The notes beneath the pieces were generated by a model that worked only from the letters and a program-made list of their open reading frames with translations, did no database searches and had not been told where the DNA came from. The position numbers and the translations under genes were made by a program. Below, in pieces: positions 1-8,820 of a stretch of 64,000 bases of DNA (its first letter is position 1; the number at the start of each line of letters is the position of its first letter). This stretch comes from Dyella thiooxydans (GTDB lineage: Bacteria > Pseudomonadota > Gammaproteobacteria > Xanthomonadales > Rhodanobacteraceae): assembly GCF_001641285.1 (NCBI RefSeq), contig NZ_CP014841.1, positions 1 to 64,000 on the forward strand. The letters are read 5' to 3'.

Positions 1-696
1 ATGACCGCGCAGTTGCCGCTTGCCCTGCGCTGGCCGCGTCGCCAGCGCTTCGAGCACTTCCACGCCGGCCCGCACAACGCCGCCGCGCTCGCGGCCATCG
101 AGGCGCTGTCCACGCAGCCGGGCGCTCCCTGGGTCTATCTGCACGGTCCGCTGGGTAGCGGGCGCAGCCATCTGCTGCTGGCCGCCGCCCAGGCGGCGGC
201 CGAGGCCGGGCGTCGCGTGCAGTACCTGCCGCTGGCCACCCTGGCCGACCGCGCGGCGGCACTGCGCGGCGTGGCCGGCAGCGAATGGCTGGCGCTGGAT
301 GACCTGGAGGCGATCGCCGGTCAGCGCGAGGCCGAGCACGCCCTGTTCGACCTCTACAACCAGACCCGCGCCGAGGGTGGTGCACTGCTGTTCGCGTCGG
401 CGGCCGGGCCATCGGAGTCCGGCATCGCCTTGCCCGACCTGCGTTCGCGACTCGGGGCATGCACGCAGTTCGTGCTCAGGCCGCTGGACGACGACGAGCG
501 CCGCCAGGTGCTCAAGCGCCGTGCGGCCGATCGCGGGATCGAGCTGGACGAGCCGGTGCTGGACTGGTTGTTCAACCGATACGCGCGGGACCTGGGAGCC
601 CTGCTCGATCTGCTCGATCGCCTGGATCGTGCATCTCTGGCGGCCCAGCGCCGCATCACCGTGCCGTTCCTCCGCGGCTTCCTGCGGGACGCCTGA
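1..696 (+). CDS. hda: DnaA regulatory inactivator Hda
   Basis: Hda is a DnaA-related AAA+ protein that binds the DNA polymerase sliding clamp and triggers ATP hydrolysis on DnaA, preventing over-initiation of replication. The 231-residue protein has the expected size. Residues 4-9 (QLPLAL) match the N-terminal clamp-binding motif. A Walker A-like loop lies at residues 49-56 with Arg in place of Lys (GPLGSGRS), as is usual in Hda rather than DnaA. A Walker B-like LALDD lies at residues 97-101. The DnaA DNA-binding domain IV is absent, which separates it from DnaA. The ATG is the first base of the window, so no ribosome binding site can be seen and the start is not verified. Confidence 0.9.
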   Translation: MTAQLPLALRWPRRQRFEHFHAGPHNAAALAAIEALSTQPGAPWVYLHGPLGSGRSHLLLAAAQAAAEAGRRVQYLPLATLADRAAALRGVAGSEWLALDDLEAIAGQREAEHALFDLYNQTRAEGGALLFASAAGPSESGIALPDLRSRLGACTQFVLRPLDDDERRQVLKRRAADRGIELDEPVLDWLFNRYARDLGALLDLLDRLDRASLAAQRRITVPFLRGFLRDA

Positions 697-825
697 AACT
701 CCTGTCATCCGTGTGCGCGGTCGCAGGTTCCAGCTGCTGCCCCTCAAGTTCTTGCGATGCCGGGCGATAGATATGCAATCGGTTGCATTGGGCGGCCGTC
801 CGGCGGTCCCGGGGAGGGCCGTGCA

Positions 826-2865
826 ATGAATATCTATTCTCCTGCTGCTTTCGAAACGCCCGGTCCATCGACAGGGCCGGCCGAGTCCGGAAAGGGCGGA
901 CTCTCCGAGTTCTTCCGCTATCACGGTTTCTGGGCGCCTGGCGTGCGCCTGTTCCGGGCAATCGGGTTCAAGCTCAAGGCACTGATCATCGCCGTGACCT
1001 TCCTGGTTCCCATCGCATTCCTGGCCTGGACCCACTTCGCTGGGGAGGCCAGGCAGATCGCTTCCTCAGCCAGGGAGCATCAGGGTGTTGCCTATGGCAA
1101 CAAGGTCATGGGATTGCTTCCCTTGCTTGTGCGCTCCCGGGTACTGGCGGTTGAGGAGGCCGATGCCGCCTCTCGCAACGAGGTCCGGACGTCGATTGCC
1201 GAGCACCTGACGCTGTTGGCCGACGAGGAAAAGGCGAACGGCGACGCGCTGGGTACAGGCAAGGCCTACGGTGTGTTCGTGACAGCCGTGGAAGCGGCCG
1301 ACAAGGCCGTCGGTGACGCACCAGCGGTGGTTGCGCGCCATACCGCTGCCATCGAAGCACTGCTGGGCCTGCTCGATGCCAGCACCGATGGCTCGAATCT
1401 CACCCTCGACCCGGACATCGATACCTATTATCTGATGGATGCCTCCATGACGCGCCTGCCGGCCATGATCGAGGCCATCGGCAAACTCCAGGCAGAGGGG
1501 AGTGGCTTGCGAGCATCGGGCAAGATGGATCCGGAGCGTGTCAGTGCACTAACCAGCGGAAGGCACGAACTCGCGGTCTACGCCAAGGCCCTGGAGAACG
1601 GCTTGGGCAAGGCAGTCGCCCGGACCCCGGCTCTGGCTGCGACATTGGACGTCGCGCAGACCCGCAAGGCGCTCCTCCAGTTCACCAGCTCCATCGATCG
1701 CGCGCTCTATGGCGCCGACCCGACCGTGGCCACTGCCGTTCCCGAATTCATCGCCCTGGGCGACCACGCGATTGACGCTCTCGTGGCACTTGAAACCGCT
1801 GCGACGGGTGAGCTCGACGCTCTGCTTGCCGCGCGGTCCAGCAGGCTGGTCCGCGAGCGCGACATCACGATCGCAGTGCTTGCCGCCAGCATGCTGGCGG
1901 CCCTGTATCTCTTCGTTGCATTCGGCCGCGTGCTCGGCGGCGGCATGCGCGAGATCGCCTTCCACGTCGACGCCATGCGTGAGGGCGATCTGACCACATG
2001 TCCGCGTGCCTGGGGAGCCGACGAACCGGCCCAGCTGATGTTCACCCTGAGCGAGATGCAGCAGGCCCAGCGCCGCATGGTGGGGCAGATGCGTGTGGCC
2101 TCCGATGCGATCCTTGGCGCCAGCTCGGAGATCGCCAGCGGCACCGGCGACCTCAGTCGCCGTACGGAGATGTCGGCGGCCAATCTGGAGGAAACTGCTG
2201 CGGCGATGGAAGAGATCGCCGCGACGGTGAAAGGCAATGAGCAGGCCGTGGACGAAGCGACGAAGCTGGCGCTTGCCAACGCCCGCACCGCCGAGCAGGG
2301 TGGTGAGGTGATCGGCCGCGTGGTCCACACCATGGAGTCGATCAGCGAAGCCTCCGGCCGCATCGGCGATATCGTCGGCAGCATCGATGCAATCGCCTTC
2401 CAGACGAACATTCTCGCGCTCAATGCGGCGGTCGAGGCCGCCCGTGCAGGCGAGCACGGGCGCGGCTTCGCCGTAGTCGCTTCCGAGGTCCGGGCGCTGG
2501 CGCAGAGCGCCGCCGCCTCGGCGCGCGAGATCAAGGGCTTGATCGGTACCAATCTCGAGCAGGTCGACGCCGGCGTGCAGGTGGTGCGCCAGGCCGGGGA
2601 GACCATCGGCGAGCTGGTCGGTGGCGCCAAGCGCATCAGCGAACTGCTCGGCGATGTGGCCTCCGGCGCACGCGAACTCAGCATCGGGGTGAACCAGACC
2701 GCCTCGGCCGTGCAGCAACTCGACGGCGTGACCCAGGAAAACGCGGCGCTCGTCAGCGAAGCCGCCGCTTCGGTGGTCGAGCTGAAAGGTCAGGCCCAGC
2801 GCCTCGCTTCGGAAGTCGCGCGTTTCCGCCTGACTCCAGACACCGTGGTGCGCAGGGCCGGATAG
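826..2865 (+). CDS. Methyl-accepting chemotaxis protein
   Basis: Transmembrane chemoreceptor that should signal to CheA/CheW. I start it at the ATG at 826, seven bases after a GGGGAGGG ribosome binding site at 811-818; the frame is open further upstream but without a better signal. The 679-residue protein has a cytoplasmic N-terminal stretch of about 50 residues, a first membrane segment near residues 51-69, a helical periplasmic sensor of roughly 275 residues, a second membrane segment near 346-367, a HAMP region and a signalling domain. The highly conserved hairpin tip [18 protein letters not shown] begins near residue 525. There is no C-terminal NWETF-type pentapeptide for CheR docking. 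The ligand cannot be told from sequence, and no other che genes are nearby. Confidence 0.9.
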   Translation: MNIYSPAAFETPGPSTGPAESGKGGLSEFFRYHGFWAPGVRLFRAIGFKLKALIIAVTFLVPIAFLAWTHFAGEARQIASSAREHQGVAYGNKVMGLLPLLVRSRVLAVEEADAASRNEVRTSIAEHLTLLADEEKANGDALGTGKAYGVFVTAVEAADKAVGDAPAVVARHTAAIEALLGLLDASTDGSNLTLDPDIDTYYLMDASMTRLPAMIEAIGKLQAEGSGLRASGKMDPERVSALTSGRHELAVYAKALENGLGKAVARTPALAATLDVAQTRKALLQFTSSIDRALYGADPTVATAVPEFIALGDHAIDALVALETAATGELDALLAARSSRLVRERDITIAVLAASMLAALYLFVAFGRVLGGGMREIAFHVDAMREGDLTTCPRAWGADEPAQLMFTLSEMQQAQRRMVGQMRVASDAILGASSEIASGTGDLSRRTEMSAANLEETAAAMEEIAATVKGNEQAVDEATKLALANARTAEQGGEVIGRVVHTMESISEASGRIGDIVGSIDAIAFQTNILALNAAVEAARAGEHGRGFAVVASEVRALAQSAAASAREIKGLIGTNLEQVDAGVQVVRQAGETIGELVGGAKRISELLGDVASGARELSIGVNQTASAVQQLDGVTQENAALVSEAAASVVELKGQAQRLASEVARFRLTPDTVVRRAG

Positions 2866-2882
2866 GGCAGCAGGGACGATGA

Positions 2883-2906
2883 CCGGGGCGCCTTCGGGCG
2901 CCCCGG
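2883..2906 (+). terminator. GC-rich UUCG hairpin after the chemoreceptor gene
   Basis: A perfect 10-bp stem (CCGGGGCGCC with its complement) closed by a TTCG tetraloop begins 18 bases after the chemoreceptor stop codon. There is no T-run after it, so it may be a weak or Rho-assisted terminator or an mRNA-stabilising end. Confidence 0.55.
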
Positions 2907-3033
2907 CTGTCGAGCGGAGCGATGCCCACGCGGGGCGCTTCTCGGCGGATGGGTGGTGTCATGGCCCGCGACGCGGCATGGTATGGCCAGTCCGGCGGTC
3001 TGCCCGCGCCGGCGCCAAGGGAGCATGGAAATC

Positions 3034-3612
3034 ATGATGCGATGGATCGTGTCGATCGTACTGGTGGCGCTGGCTCCGGCCGCGGCGGTCGCGAGCGGGG
3101 GCTCTTCCCCGGCTGCTGCGCCAGCGGGTGCTTATGCCGTGCGCTTCTGCCAGGGCTCGTGTTCGCCGCATGCCGGCGCCGTGCGGCGCACGGGCTTGCT
3201 GGTGCTGTTCGACGAACCCTTGCGTGATCAGCAGGGGCGTACCCGCGACAAGTGGCTGGAGCCGGGGCCCATCAACGGGTGCCTGAGACTCGACCCGGTA
3301 CAGGGTGGCGCTGGCTGGGTGTTCGCCCCAAGCGCGCAGACGCGCCGCTTTGTGACCTGGTCGGTCCACGCGCCGGATGGAACGGTTCGCTTCGAACTCG
3401 ATCGCGCTCCCGACGCCGGCTACCAGGTCGAACTGAAGCCGTCTGCCTCCGGTCTCCATGGCATGGGCGAGACCTGGAGCGTTCCGCCGGGGGCACTCGA
3501 TGCCCGACCACCCGACGAGGTCGATGCCCGGCGCATCGGCAAAGCCGATCCATCCCGGTGCCCGCGCCTGGGCGTGGACAGCGATGCCATGCATGACGTA
3601 TCGGAGCCCTGA
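3034..3612 (+). CDS. Secreted protein of unknown function, tandem paralogue A
   Basis: I do not recognise the family. The frame opens at 2953, but the start is better placed at ATG 3034 (or 3037), behind AAGGGA at 3017-3022, giving about 192 residues with a clear signal peptide (IVSIVLVALAPAAAVAS). The mature part has a Cys pair in YAVRFCQGSC, then a GLLVLF..PLRD stretch, a motif EPGPINGCLRL, and a C-terminal SRCPRLGVDS. It is about half identical to the next gene over the mature region, with all four of these blocks shared, so the pair is a tandem duplication. The conserved cysteines suggest disulfides in the periplasm. No enzyme motif is visible. Confidence 0.7.
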   Translation: MMRWIVSIVLVALAPAAAVASGGSSPAAAPAGAYAVRFCQGSCSPHAGAVRRTGLLVLFDEPLRDQQGRTRDKWLEPGPINGCLRLDPVQGGAGWVFAPSAQTRRFVTWSVHAPDGTVRFELDRAPDAGYQVELKPSASGLHGMGETWSVPPGALDARPPDEVDARRIGKADPSRCPRLGVDSDAMHDVSEP

Positions 3613-3724
3613 GCGGGTGGCGCAGGACAGGTTGCCGCCGGGACGAGCCAGGGCATGGGCGCTGGCGGCGTCATGTCCCATGTGGTCAGGGCCGCGGCTT
3701 CCCCCGGGCCAGGAGAGTCGATGC

Positions 3725-4336
3725 ATGCCGCGGCGATGGTTGGCCTGGTGTGGCCTGGCGTTTCTTCTGAGCGGATCGGTGGCGGCCGGCGGCCGGCCGT
3801 ATGCCCGTCTGCACCCGGCCGTCTACGCGGGTACCTACGCCGTCCGCTTCTGCATGGGGACCTGCCCCACGGGAGCCGGAACGGAGGGCGTCGGCCGCAT
3901 GGGGACACTGGTGCTGCTCGCGGCGCCCTTGCGCGATGCGCGGGGGCGGCTCGGCTACAAGTATCTGGAGCGCGGGCCGATCAACGGTTGCCTGCTGCTC
4001 GGGCCATGGTCGGGACCGGCGGGTTACGCGCAGTTCGATCCGGATGCGCGCCGCCGCCGGTTCCTGGTTTGGGCGCTCGAACCCGATGGGCGCACGGTGG
4101 AGTTCGAGTTCAATCGATCGCCGGACGCAGGCAACGCGATGGATCTCCACCTGACGCCATCCGGCCTCGGCGGCACAGGGGGACTCTGGGTGGACGCAGG
4201 GACGCCCGATACCTCCCGGGCGCTACCTGGCAACGAAATCCAGGCACGCCGGATCGGTGAGGCACAGCCGGCCCGTTGTCCCCGCCTGGGCGAGGACAGC
4301 GAGGCGATGAAGGATGTCCGCTGGCCTAGGCCTTGA
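3725..4336 (+). CDS. Secreted protein of unknown function, tandem paralogue B
   Basis: Second copy of the secreted family just upstream. ATG 3725 is chosen over earlier in-frame starts because AGGAGA at 3711-3716 precedes it by eight bases and a signal peptide follows directly (WLAWCGLAFLLSGSVAA). The protein has 203 residues. Blocks shared with its neighbour are TYAVRFCMGTC, LVLLAAPLRD, ERGPINGCLLL and ARCPRLGEDSEAMKDV. The last 11 bases overlap the 3' end of the convergent suhB gene. Function unknown; a role in the envelope is inferred only from the signal peptide. Confidence 0.72.
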   Translation: MPRRWLAWCGLAFLLSGSVAAGGRPYARLHPAVYAGTYAVRFCMGTCPTGAGTEGVGRMGTLVLLAAPLRDARGRLGYKYLERGPINGCLLLGPWSGPAGYAQFDPDARRRRFLVWALEPDGRTVEFEFNRSPDAGNAMDLHLTPSGLGGTGGLWVDAGTPDTSRALPGNEIQARRIGEAQPARCPRLGEDSEAMKDVRWPRP

Positions 4337-5129
4337 GCAGCGTCGGCGTGGCCTGCGCGCCGATGGCATCGACCATCGCCTTGGCCACGTGCAGGTTGCC
4401 GGCGATCAGGTTGCCGCTCTCGGGGATGCCGTCGCGGCCGGCGAAGTCGCAGTAGCGGCCGCCGGCTTCGCGCACCAGCAGCACACCGGCCGCCATGTCC
4501 CACGGCTTCAGGCCGATCTCGAAATAGCCGTCGTAGCGACCGGCGGCAGTGTAGGCGAGATCCAGCGCAGCCGAGCCGGAGCGGCGGATGTCCTCGGCCT
4601 GGCCGAGGATCGCGCGGGTCATGTCCAGCTGCGGTCCTAGGTGCGCCCGCTGGCGATAGGGGAAGCCGGTGGCGATCATCGCGCCGCCGAGGTCGTCGCG
4701 CTTGCTGACGCGGATGCGGCGGTCGTTGAGGAAGGCGCCATCGCCCTTGCTGGCGGTGTACAGCTCGTCGCGCAGCGGGTCGTAGACCACGGCATAGGTC
4801 GGCACGCCCTTCTCGAGCAGGCCGATCGACACGCAGAAGTGCGGGATGCCGCGCAGGTAATTGTGGGTGCCGTCCAGCGGGTCGATCACCCACTGCATCG
4901 GGCCCTTGCCGATCGCGCCGCTCTCCTCGCCGAGGATGGCGTGGTCCGGGTAGGCGCGGCGCAGTTCCTTGATGATCTCCGCCTCGGCCAGCTTGTCGAC
5001 TTCGGAAACGAAGTCCATCTGCTGCTTCTCGACGACGTTCAGCCCGTCGATGCGGTTCATGTAGCGCAGGATGATGTTTCCTGCAGCGCGCGCGGCGCGC
5101 GCCGCGATGGTGACGGCGGGTCTTGGCAT
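4326..5129 (-). CDS. suhB: Inositol-1-monophosphatase family protein SuhB
   Basis: Magnesium-dependent phosphatase of the inositol monophosphatase superfamily; in gammaproteobacteria SuhB also joins rRNA antitermination complexes. The 267-residue length is typical. The metal-binding signature IDPLDGTHNY lies near residues 81-90, preceded by GEESG, and the second signature KPWDMAAG lies near 207-214. These residues cover the expected metal ligands, so an active enzyme is likely. The gene converges on the secreted paralogue B and overlaps it by 11 bp. It diverges from trmJ, with 135 bp between the two starts. Confidence 0.92.
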   Translation of the reverse strand: MPRPAVTIAARAARAAGNIILRYMNRIDGLNVVEKQQMDFVSEVDKLAEAEIIKELRRAYPDHAILGEESGAIGKGPMQWVIDPLDGTHNYLRGIPHFCVSIGLLEKGVPTYAVVYDPLRDELYTASKGDGAFLNDRRIRVSKRDDLGGAMIATGFPYRQRAHLGPQLDMTRAILGQAEDIRRSGSAALDLAYTAAGRYDGYFEIGLKPWDMAAGVLLVREAGGRYCDFAGRDGIPESGNLIAGNLHVAKAMVDAIGAQATPTLLKA

Positions 5130-5264
5130 GGCGGGGACTTTGTAAAAAGAACGGGTTAGCGGCCGCGGATTCTAGCAGAGGCGGGGCTTCGCGGCAGGCT
5201 CAGGGCGGTTCGGCGGCCGGCTGGACTATCCTAGGCGGCCGTTTCCGCTCCCCAAGACCTCCGC

Positions 5265-6029
5265 ATGTCCGCTCTCGACCTCGCCCCGCTGTTCCGCTTC
5301 GTACTGGTGCGCACCTCGCATCCGGGCAACATCGGCAGCGCCGCGCGGGCGATCCGCACCATGGGCTTCACCCGGCTGGACCTGGTGTCCCCGCACCGCT
5401 TCCCGGATCCGGAGGCCACCGCGCTGGCGGCCGGGGCCGACGACGTGATGGGCGCGGTCGGGCTGCACGAGGGTCTGGTCGACGCCCTGGCCGGCAGCAC
5501 CTTCGCGCTGGGCCTGTCGGCGCGAAGGCGCGGGGTGAACCTGCCCGAACTCAGTCCGCGCGAGGGCGTGGCCCAGGCGCTGGCCGCCGCCGCGCGCGGC
5601 GAGCAGGTGGCGTGGGTGTTCGGCAACGAGCGCACCGGCCTGGAGAACGAGGAACTGGCGCGCTGCCACGCGATGGTGCGCATCCCCAGCGTGGAGGACT
5701 TCAGCTCGCTCAACCTGTCGCAGGCGGTGCAGGTGATGGCCTACGAGCTGCGCATGGCGATGCTCGGCGACGAGCTGCCCGAGGCGCCGCCGCTGCACGA
5801 GGAGCCGCCGGCCGATGCGGAGAAGATGGAGCGCTTCTACGAACACCTCGCCCAGATGCTCGACGACATCGACTTCCACAAGGGCCGCACGCCCACCACG
5901 ATCATGCTCAGGCTGCGCAAGCTGTTCCAGCGCGCGCAGATGAGCGAGCGCGAGCTGCGCGTGTTGCACGGCATCTTCGCCGACGCCCAGCGCATGGCGA
6001 TGCTGGCCGGGCAGAGCGGTCGCGATTGA
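5265..6029 (+). CDS. trmJ: tRNA (cytidine/uridine-32-2'-O)-methyltransferase TrmJ
   Basis: SpoU-class (SPOUT) RNA methyltransferase that 2'-O-methylates position 32 in the tRNA anticodon loop using S-adenosylmethionine. The 254-residue protein shows motif 1 (NIGSAARAIRTMGF) near residues 20-33, motif 2 (VFGNERTGLENEEL) near 123-136 and motif 3 (LNLSQAVQVMAYEL) near 149-162, which form the trefoil-knot cofactor site. A C-terminal helical extension is present, as in TrmJ. It pairs back to back with suhB, an arrangement common in proteobacteria, and ends one base before the stop of the convergent ExoD-like gene. Confidence 0.9.
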   Translation: MSALDLAPLFRFVLVRTSHPGNIGSAARAIRTMGFTRLDLVSPHRFPDPEATALAAGADDVMGAVGLHEGLVDALAGSTFALGLSARRRGVNLPELSPREGVAQALAAAARGEQVAWVFGNERTGLENEELARCHAMVRIPSVEDFSSLNLSQAVQVMAYELRMAMLGDELPEAPPLHEEPPADAEKMERFYEHLAQMLDDIDFHKGRTPTTIMLRLRKLFQRAQMSERELRVLHGIFADAQRMAMLAGQSGRD

Positions 6030-6030
6030 G

Positions 6031-6651
6031 TCAGGCGCCGCCGCCGCGAAGCAGCAGGATCAGCACCTCGCCCAGCCCGGCGATCACGCCGGCACTGGCC
6101 AGCGTCAACGCCCAGGCGGCGATCAGCACCGCGCCGTCGCGCTCGATCAGGGCGAACGCGAACGCCAGCAGCAGCGCGCCGAAGAAGTAGTTGGTGAAGG
6201 GCAGGGGCAGGGCCAGCATCAGGCCCAGCAGAATCAGCATGACGCCCGAAAGCAGGCTCGATGGTCGGCGCAGCAGGCCCGGCAGGCGTGGCCGGCAGGC
6301 CCGCTCCAGCCGCGACATCACCGGATCGAGCCGGTCGATCAGGGCCAGCAGCCGGCTTCGATCCAGCCGGCGCCGACCGATCCAGCGGGGCAGCCACGGC
6401 CGCGTGGCACCCAGCGCCATCTGCGCGCCGATGCCCATCACCCCGGCACCCATCACGCCGCCGATCCCCACTGCCAGGGGCATGAAGTTCGGGATGGCCA
6501 ACAGGATCAGCAGCACGCCGAAGGCACGCTCGCGCAGCGGGTCGAGCAGGGTGTCGAGGGTGATCCGGGTGTCCGGCTGGCCGGCGATCGACTGGCGCAG
6601 CAGCCGGGTGGCGGTGGTGTGGCCGGCCGGTGCATCGTGCGACTCGCCCAT
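6031..6651 (-). CDS. ExoD-like membrane protein
   Basis: Small integral membrane protein of the ExoD family, named for a rhizobial gene that affects exopolysaccharide production; the biochemical role is not established. Starting at ATG 6651 gives 206 residues and avoids an arginine-rich upstream stretch with no signal. Hydrophobic segments include FGVLLILLAIPNFMPLAVGIGGVMGAG-like helices near residues 40-80, a central pair near 125-165 (including LLGLMLALPLPFTNYFF) and a C-terminal segment (AAWALTLASAGVIAGLGEVLIL). The start lies 17 bases after the stop of the upstream CorC-like gene on the same strand, so the two are probably co-transcribed. Confidence 0.75.
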   Translation of the reverse strand: MGESHDAPAGHTTATRLLRQSIAGQPDTRITLDTLLDPLRERAFGVLLILLAIPNFMPLAVGIGGVMGAGVMGIGAQMALGATRPWLPRWIGRRRLDRSRLLALIDRLDPVMSRLERACRPRLPGLLRRPSSLLSGVMLILLGLMLALPLPFTNYFFGALLLAFAFALIERDGAVLIAAWALTLASAGVIAGLGEVLILLLRGGGA

Positions 6652-6668
6652 GGCCCGGGTCCGCCGCG

Positions 6669-8006
6669 TCAGCCGCCGCGCGTGGCGTCGTCGTCGGGGC
6701 CGTCGGTGGGCGGGGGCGGCACCACCAGCAGCTTGTCGATGCGTGCGCCGTCCAGGTCCATGACCTCGAAGCGGATGCCGCGCCACTCGAACACCTCGCC
6801 CACTTGCGGGATGTGGCCCAGTGCCGTCATCACCATGCCGGCCACGGTGCGGAAATCGTGTTCGTCCTCGCCCGGCAGCGGGCCCACCCGCAGCAGCTCA
6901 CGCAGGTCGTCGGTGGACAGGGTGCCGTCGACCAGCCAGCTGCCGTCTTCGCGTCGGACGATCGGCGAGCTCTCCTCGCCGGGGCTGCCGTGGCCGAGCT
7001 GGGCCACGCCGACCACCGCCGAGAGCAGGTCGTTGATGGTGACCACGCCCTCGATGTCGCCGTATTCATCGACTACCAGCGCCATTGGCGTCTCGGCGTC
7101 GCGGAATTCCTCCAGCAGATCCAGCGCGCGCGCCGTGGCCGGCACGTACAGCGGCTTGGACAGGCGCCGGAACAGGTCCGGCTTGCCCTGACCCAGGTCG
7201 GCCAGCAGGCTCTTCACCTCGACCACGCCGACGATGTCGCTCTCGTCTCCGCGGTAGACCGGATAGCGCGAGTACGGCGTCTCGCGCAGCACGGCCATGT
7301 TCTCGTGCAGCGGCGCGGCGATGTCCAGCCAGGCGATGCGCATGCGCGGGGTCATCACGCTGTCCACGGTGCGGTCGCCCAGTCGCAGCACGCGGTTGAC
7401 CATGTTGTGCTCGTCGGCGTCGAGCACGCCCTGTTCGGCGCTCTCGGCCACCAGCAGCCGGATTTCCTCTTCGGTCACTGCCGCGCCGCCCTTGTCGGTG
7501 ACGCGCAGCAGCCGCAGCACCAGCGTGCTGCAGGTATTGAGCAGCCACACGAACGGCGAGCAGATCCGGCTGAGCACCAGCATCGGCATGCCCACCACCA
7601 TCGACGCCCTCTCCGGGCCGGCCAGCGCCAGGCGCTTGGGCACCAGTTCGCCGAACACGATCTGCACGAAGGAGATGACGATGAAGCTGATCGCGAAGCC
7701 CAGCGCGTGGGCGTAGGGCTCCAGCCAGACCGCGCGGTCGCGGTGCAGGGCCTCGGCAATGTGCTCGCCCAGCGCGTCGCCGGCCAGCGCGCCGGTCAGC
7801 AGCATCACCAGGGTGATGCCGACCTGCACGGTCGACAGGAACCGCTCCGGCGACTCGGCATGGCGCAGCGCCACGCGGGCGCGGCGGCTGCGATCGGCCA
7901 TCTGCTTGAGGCGGCTCTTGCGCGAGGCGACCAAGGCCATCTCCGACAGCGCGAAGAAGCCATTGCAAAGGGACAGGACGAAGACGAGCGCGAATTCGGT
8001 CAGCAT
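6669..8006 (-). CDS. CNNM/CBS/CorC_HlyC family membrane protein
   Basis: Member of the hemolysin C/CorC family, often annotated as hemolysin and thought to move or sense Mg2+ or Co2+. The 445-residue protein has an N-terminal CNNM (DUF21) membrane domain with several helices up to about residue 190, two tandem CBS domains near 205-330 (the second containing ALVVDEYGDIEGVVTINDLL), and a C-terminal CorC_HlyC domain containing the segment TVAGMVMTALGHIPQVGEVF. The start at 8006 is the first Met and leads straight into a hydrophobic helix. The ExoD-like gene follows 17 bases downstream. Confidence 0.85.
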   Translation of the reverse strand: MLTEFALVFVLSLCNGFFALSEMALVASRKSRLKQMADRSRRARVALRHAESPERFLSTVQVGITLVMLLTGALAGDALGEHIAEALHRDRAVWLEPYAHALGFAISFIVISFVQIVFGELVPKRLALAGPERASMVVGMPMLVLSRICSPFVWLLNTCSTLVLRLLRVTDKGGAAVTEEEIRLLVAESAEQGVLDADEHNMVNRVLRLGDRTVDSVMTPRMRIAWLDIAAPLHENMAVLRETPYSRYPVYRGDESDIVGVVEVKSLLADLGQGKPDLFRRLSKPLYVPATARALDLLEEFRDAETPMALVVDEYGDIEGVVTINDLLSAVVGVAQLGHGSPGEESSPIVRREDGSWLVDGTLSTDDLRELLRVGPLPGEDEHDFRTVAGMVMTALGHIPQVGEVFEWRGIRFEVMDLDGARIDKLLVVPPPPTDGPDDDATRGG

Positions 8007-8101
8007 CGCGCGTGCCGGGAACAGGGAGCCATGAGCGCAGTGTATTGGCAGCGGGGTCCGGGATCACGTGGCCGTGGGCGGCTCCTCCGGCTTGCGCGCT
8101 C

Positions 8102-8119
8102 CTGTAACATAAACGTCAT
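8102..8119 (+). promoter_or_regulatory. Possible Pho box
   Basis: CTGTAACATAAACGTCAT matches the 18-bp E. coli Pho box (two CTGTCAT-like heptamers 11 bp apart) at 14 of 18 positions. It ends 23 bases before the start of the DUF47/Pit phosphate operon, which makes PhoB control plausible. The short distance to the start codon leaves little room for a standard -10, so the assignment is tentative. Confidence 0.4.
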
Positions 8120-8142
8120 TTTACCCACCCAAGGTGCCACCG

Positions 8143-8772
8143 ATGTTCTCCCTGCAAGCGATGTTCGGCAAAGGCGACCGCTTCTACGGCCTGCTCGAGC
8201 AGAGTGCCGAAGCGGCCTGCGACAGCGCCCGCGCCGTGCGCGAGCTTGTCAGCCAGGCCGACCATGCCCCGGTGATGGCGGCCTTCACATCCAGCCGTGC
8301 CCGCGAGAAGGCGCTGGCCCAGCAGATCAGCGAAGAGCTGGTGAACACCTTCGTCACCGCGCTGGACCGCGAGGACATCGAGGCGCTCAACGCGGCGCTG
8401 TACAAGATTCCCAAGACGGTGGAGAAGTTCGCCGAGCGCTACGCCGTGGTGGCCGACCGGCTGGCCGGCGTCGACTTCGCCCAGCGCGCGCTGGTACTCG
8501 AGCGCTCCGCCGAGGTGGTGGTGCAGATGATCGGCGAACTGCGCCGCGGCCTGCGCATCGATCCGGTGAAGAAGCTGCAGGACCGCCTGCAGGCGCTGGA
8601 GTCGGAGGGCGACAAGCTGCTGCTCGATCCCTACCGCACGCTTTACGTCGAGGGCGCCGACGTGATGCGCGCGGTGCTTGCAAAGGACCTGTTCGAGCTG
8701 ATCGAGAAGGCGATCGACAAGTGCCGCGATGTCGGCAACGTCGTCTACTCCATCGTGCTGAAGAACTCCTGA
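8143..8772 (+). CDS. DUF47 family (PhoU-like) phosphate transport regulator
   Basis: All-helical PhoU-related protein of the DUF47 family, usually encoded beside a Pit transporter and thought to control it. The ATG at 8143 follows AAGG at 8131-8134 with normal spacing; a GTG at 8134 sits on that site and is less likely. The 209-residue protein begins MFSLQAMFGKGDRFYGLLEQ, typical of the family. It continues as amphipathic helices with Glu and Asp clusters and ends ARDVGNVVYSIVLKN-like (CRDVGNVVYSIVLKNS). pit begins 48 bases downstream, so the two form an operon, possibly induced by phosphate starvation through the upstream Pho box. Confidence 0.88.
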   Translation: MFSLQAMFGKGDRFYGLLEQSAEAACDSARAVRELVSQADHAPVMAAFTSSRAREKALAQQISEELVNTFVTALDREDIEALNAALYKIPKTVEKFAERYAVVADRLAGVDFAQRALVLERSAEVVVQMIGELRRGLRIDPVKKLQDRLQALESEGDKLLLDPYRTLYVEGADVMRAVLAKDLFELIEKAIDKCRDVGNVVYSIVLKNS

Positions 8773-8820
8773 GGGCGCGGCCGTGTCGACCTTCCAACCG
8801 GGTTCCCAGGGGAGCCGCAC

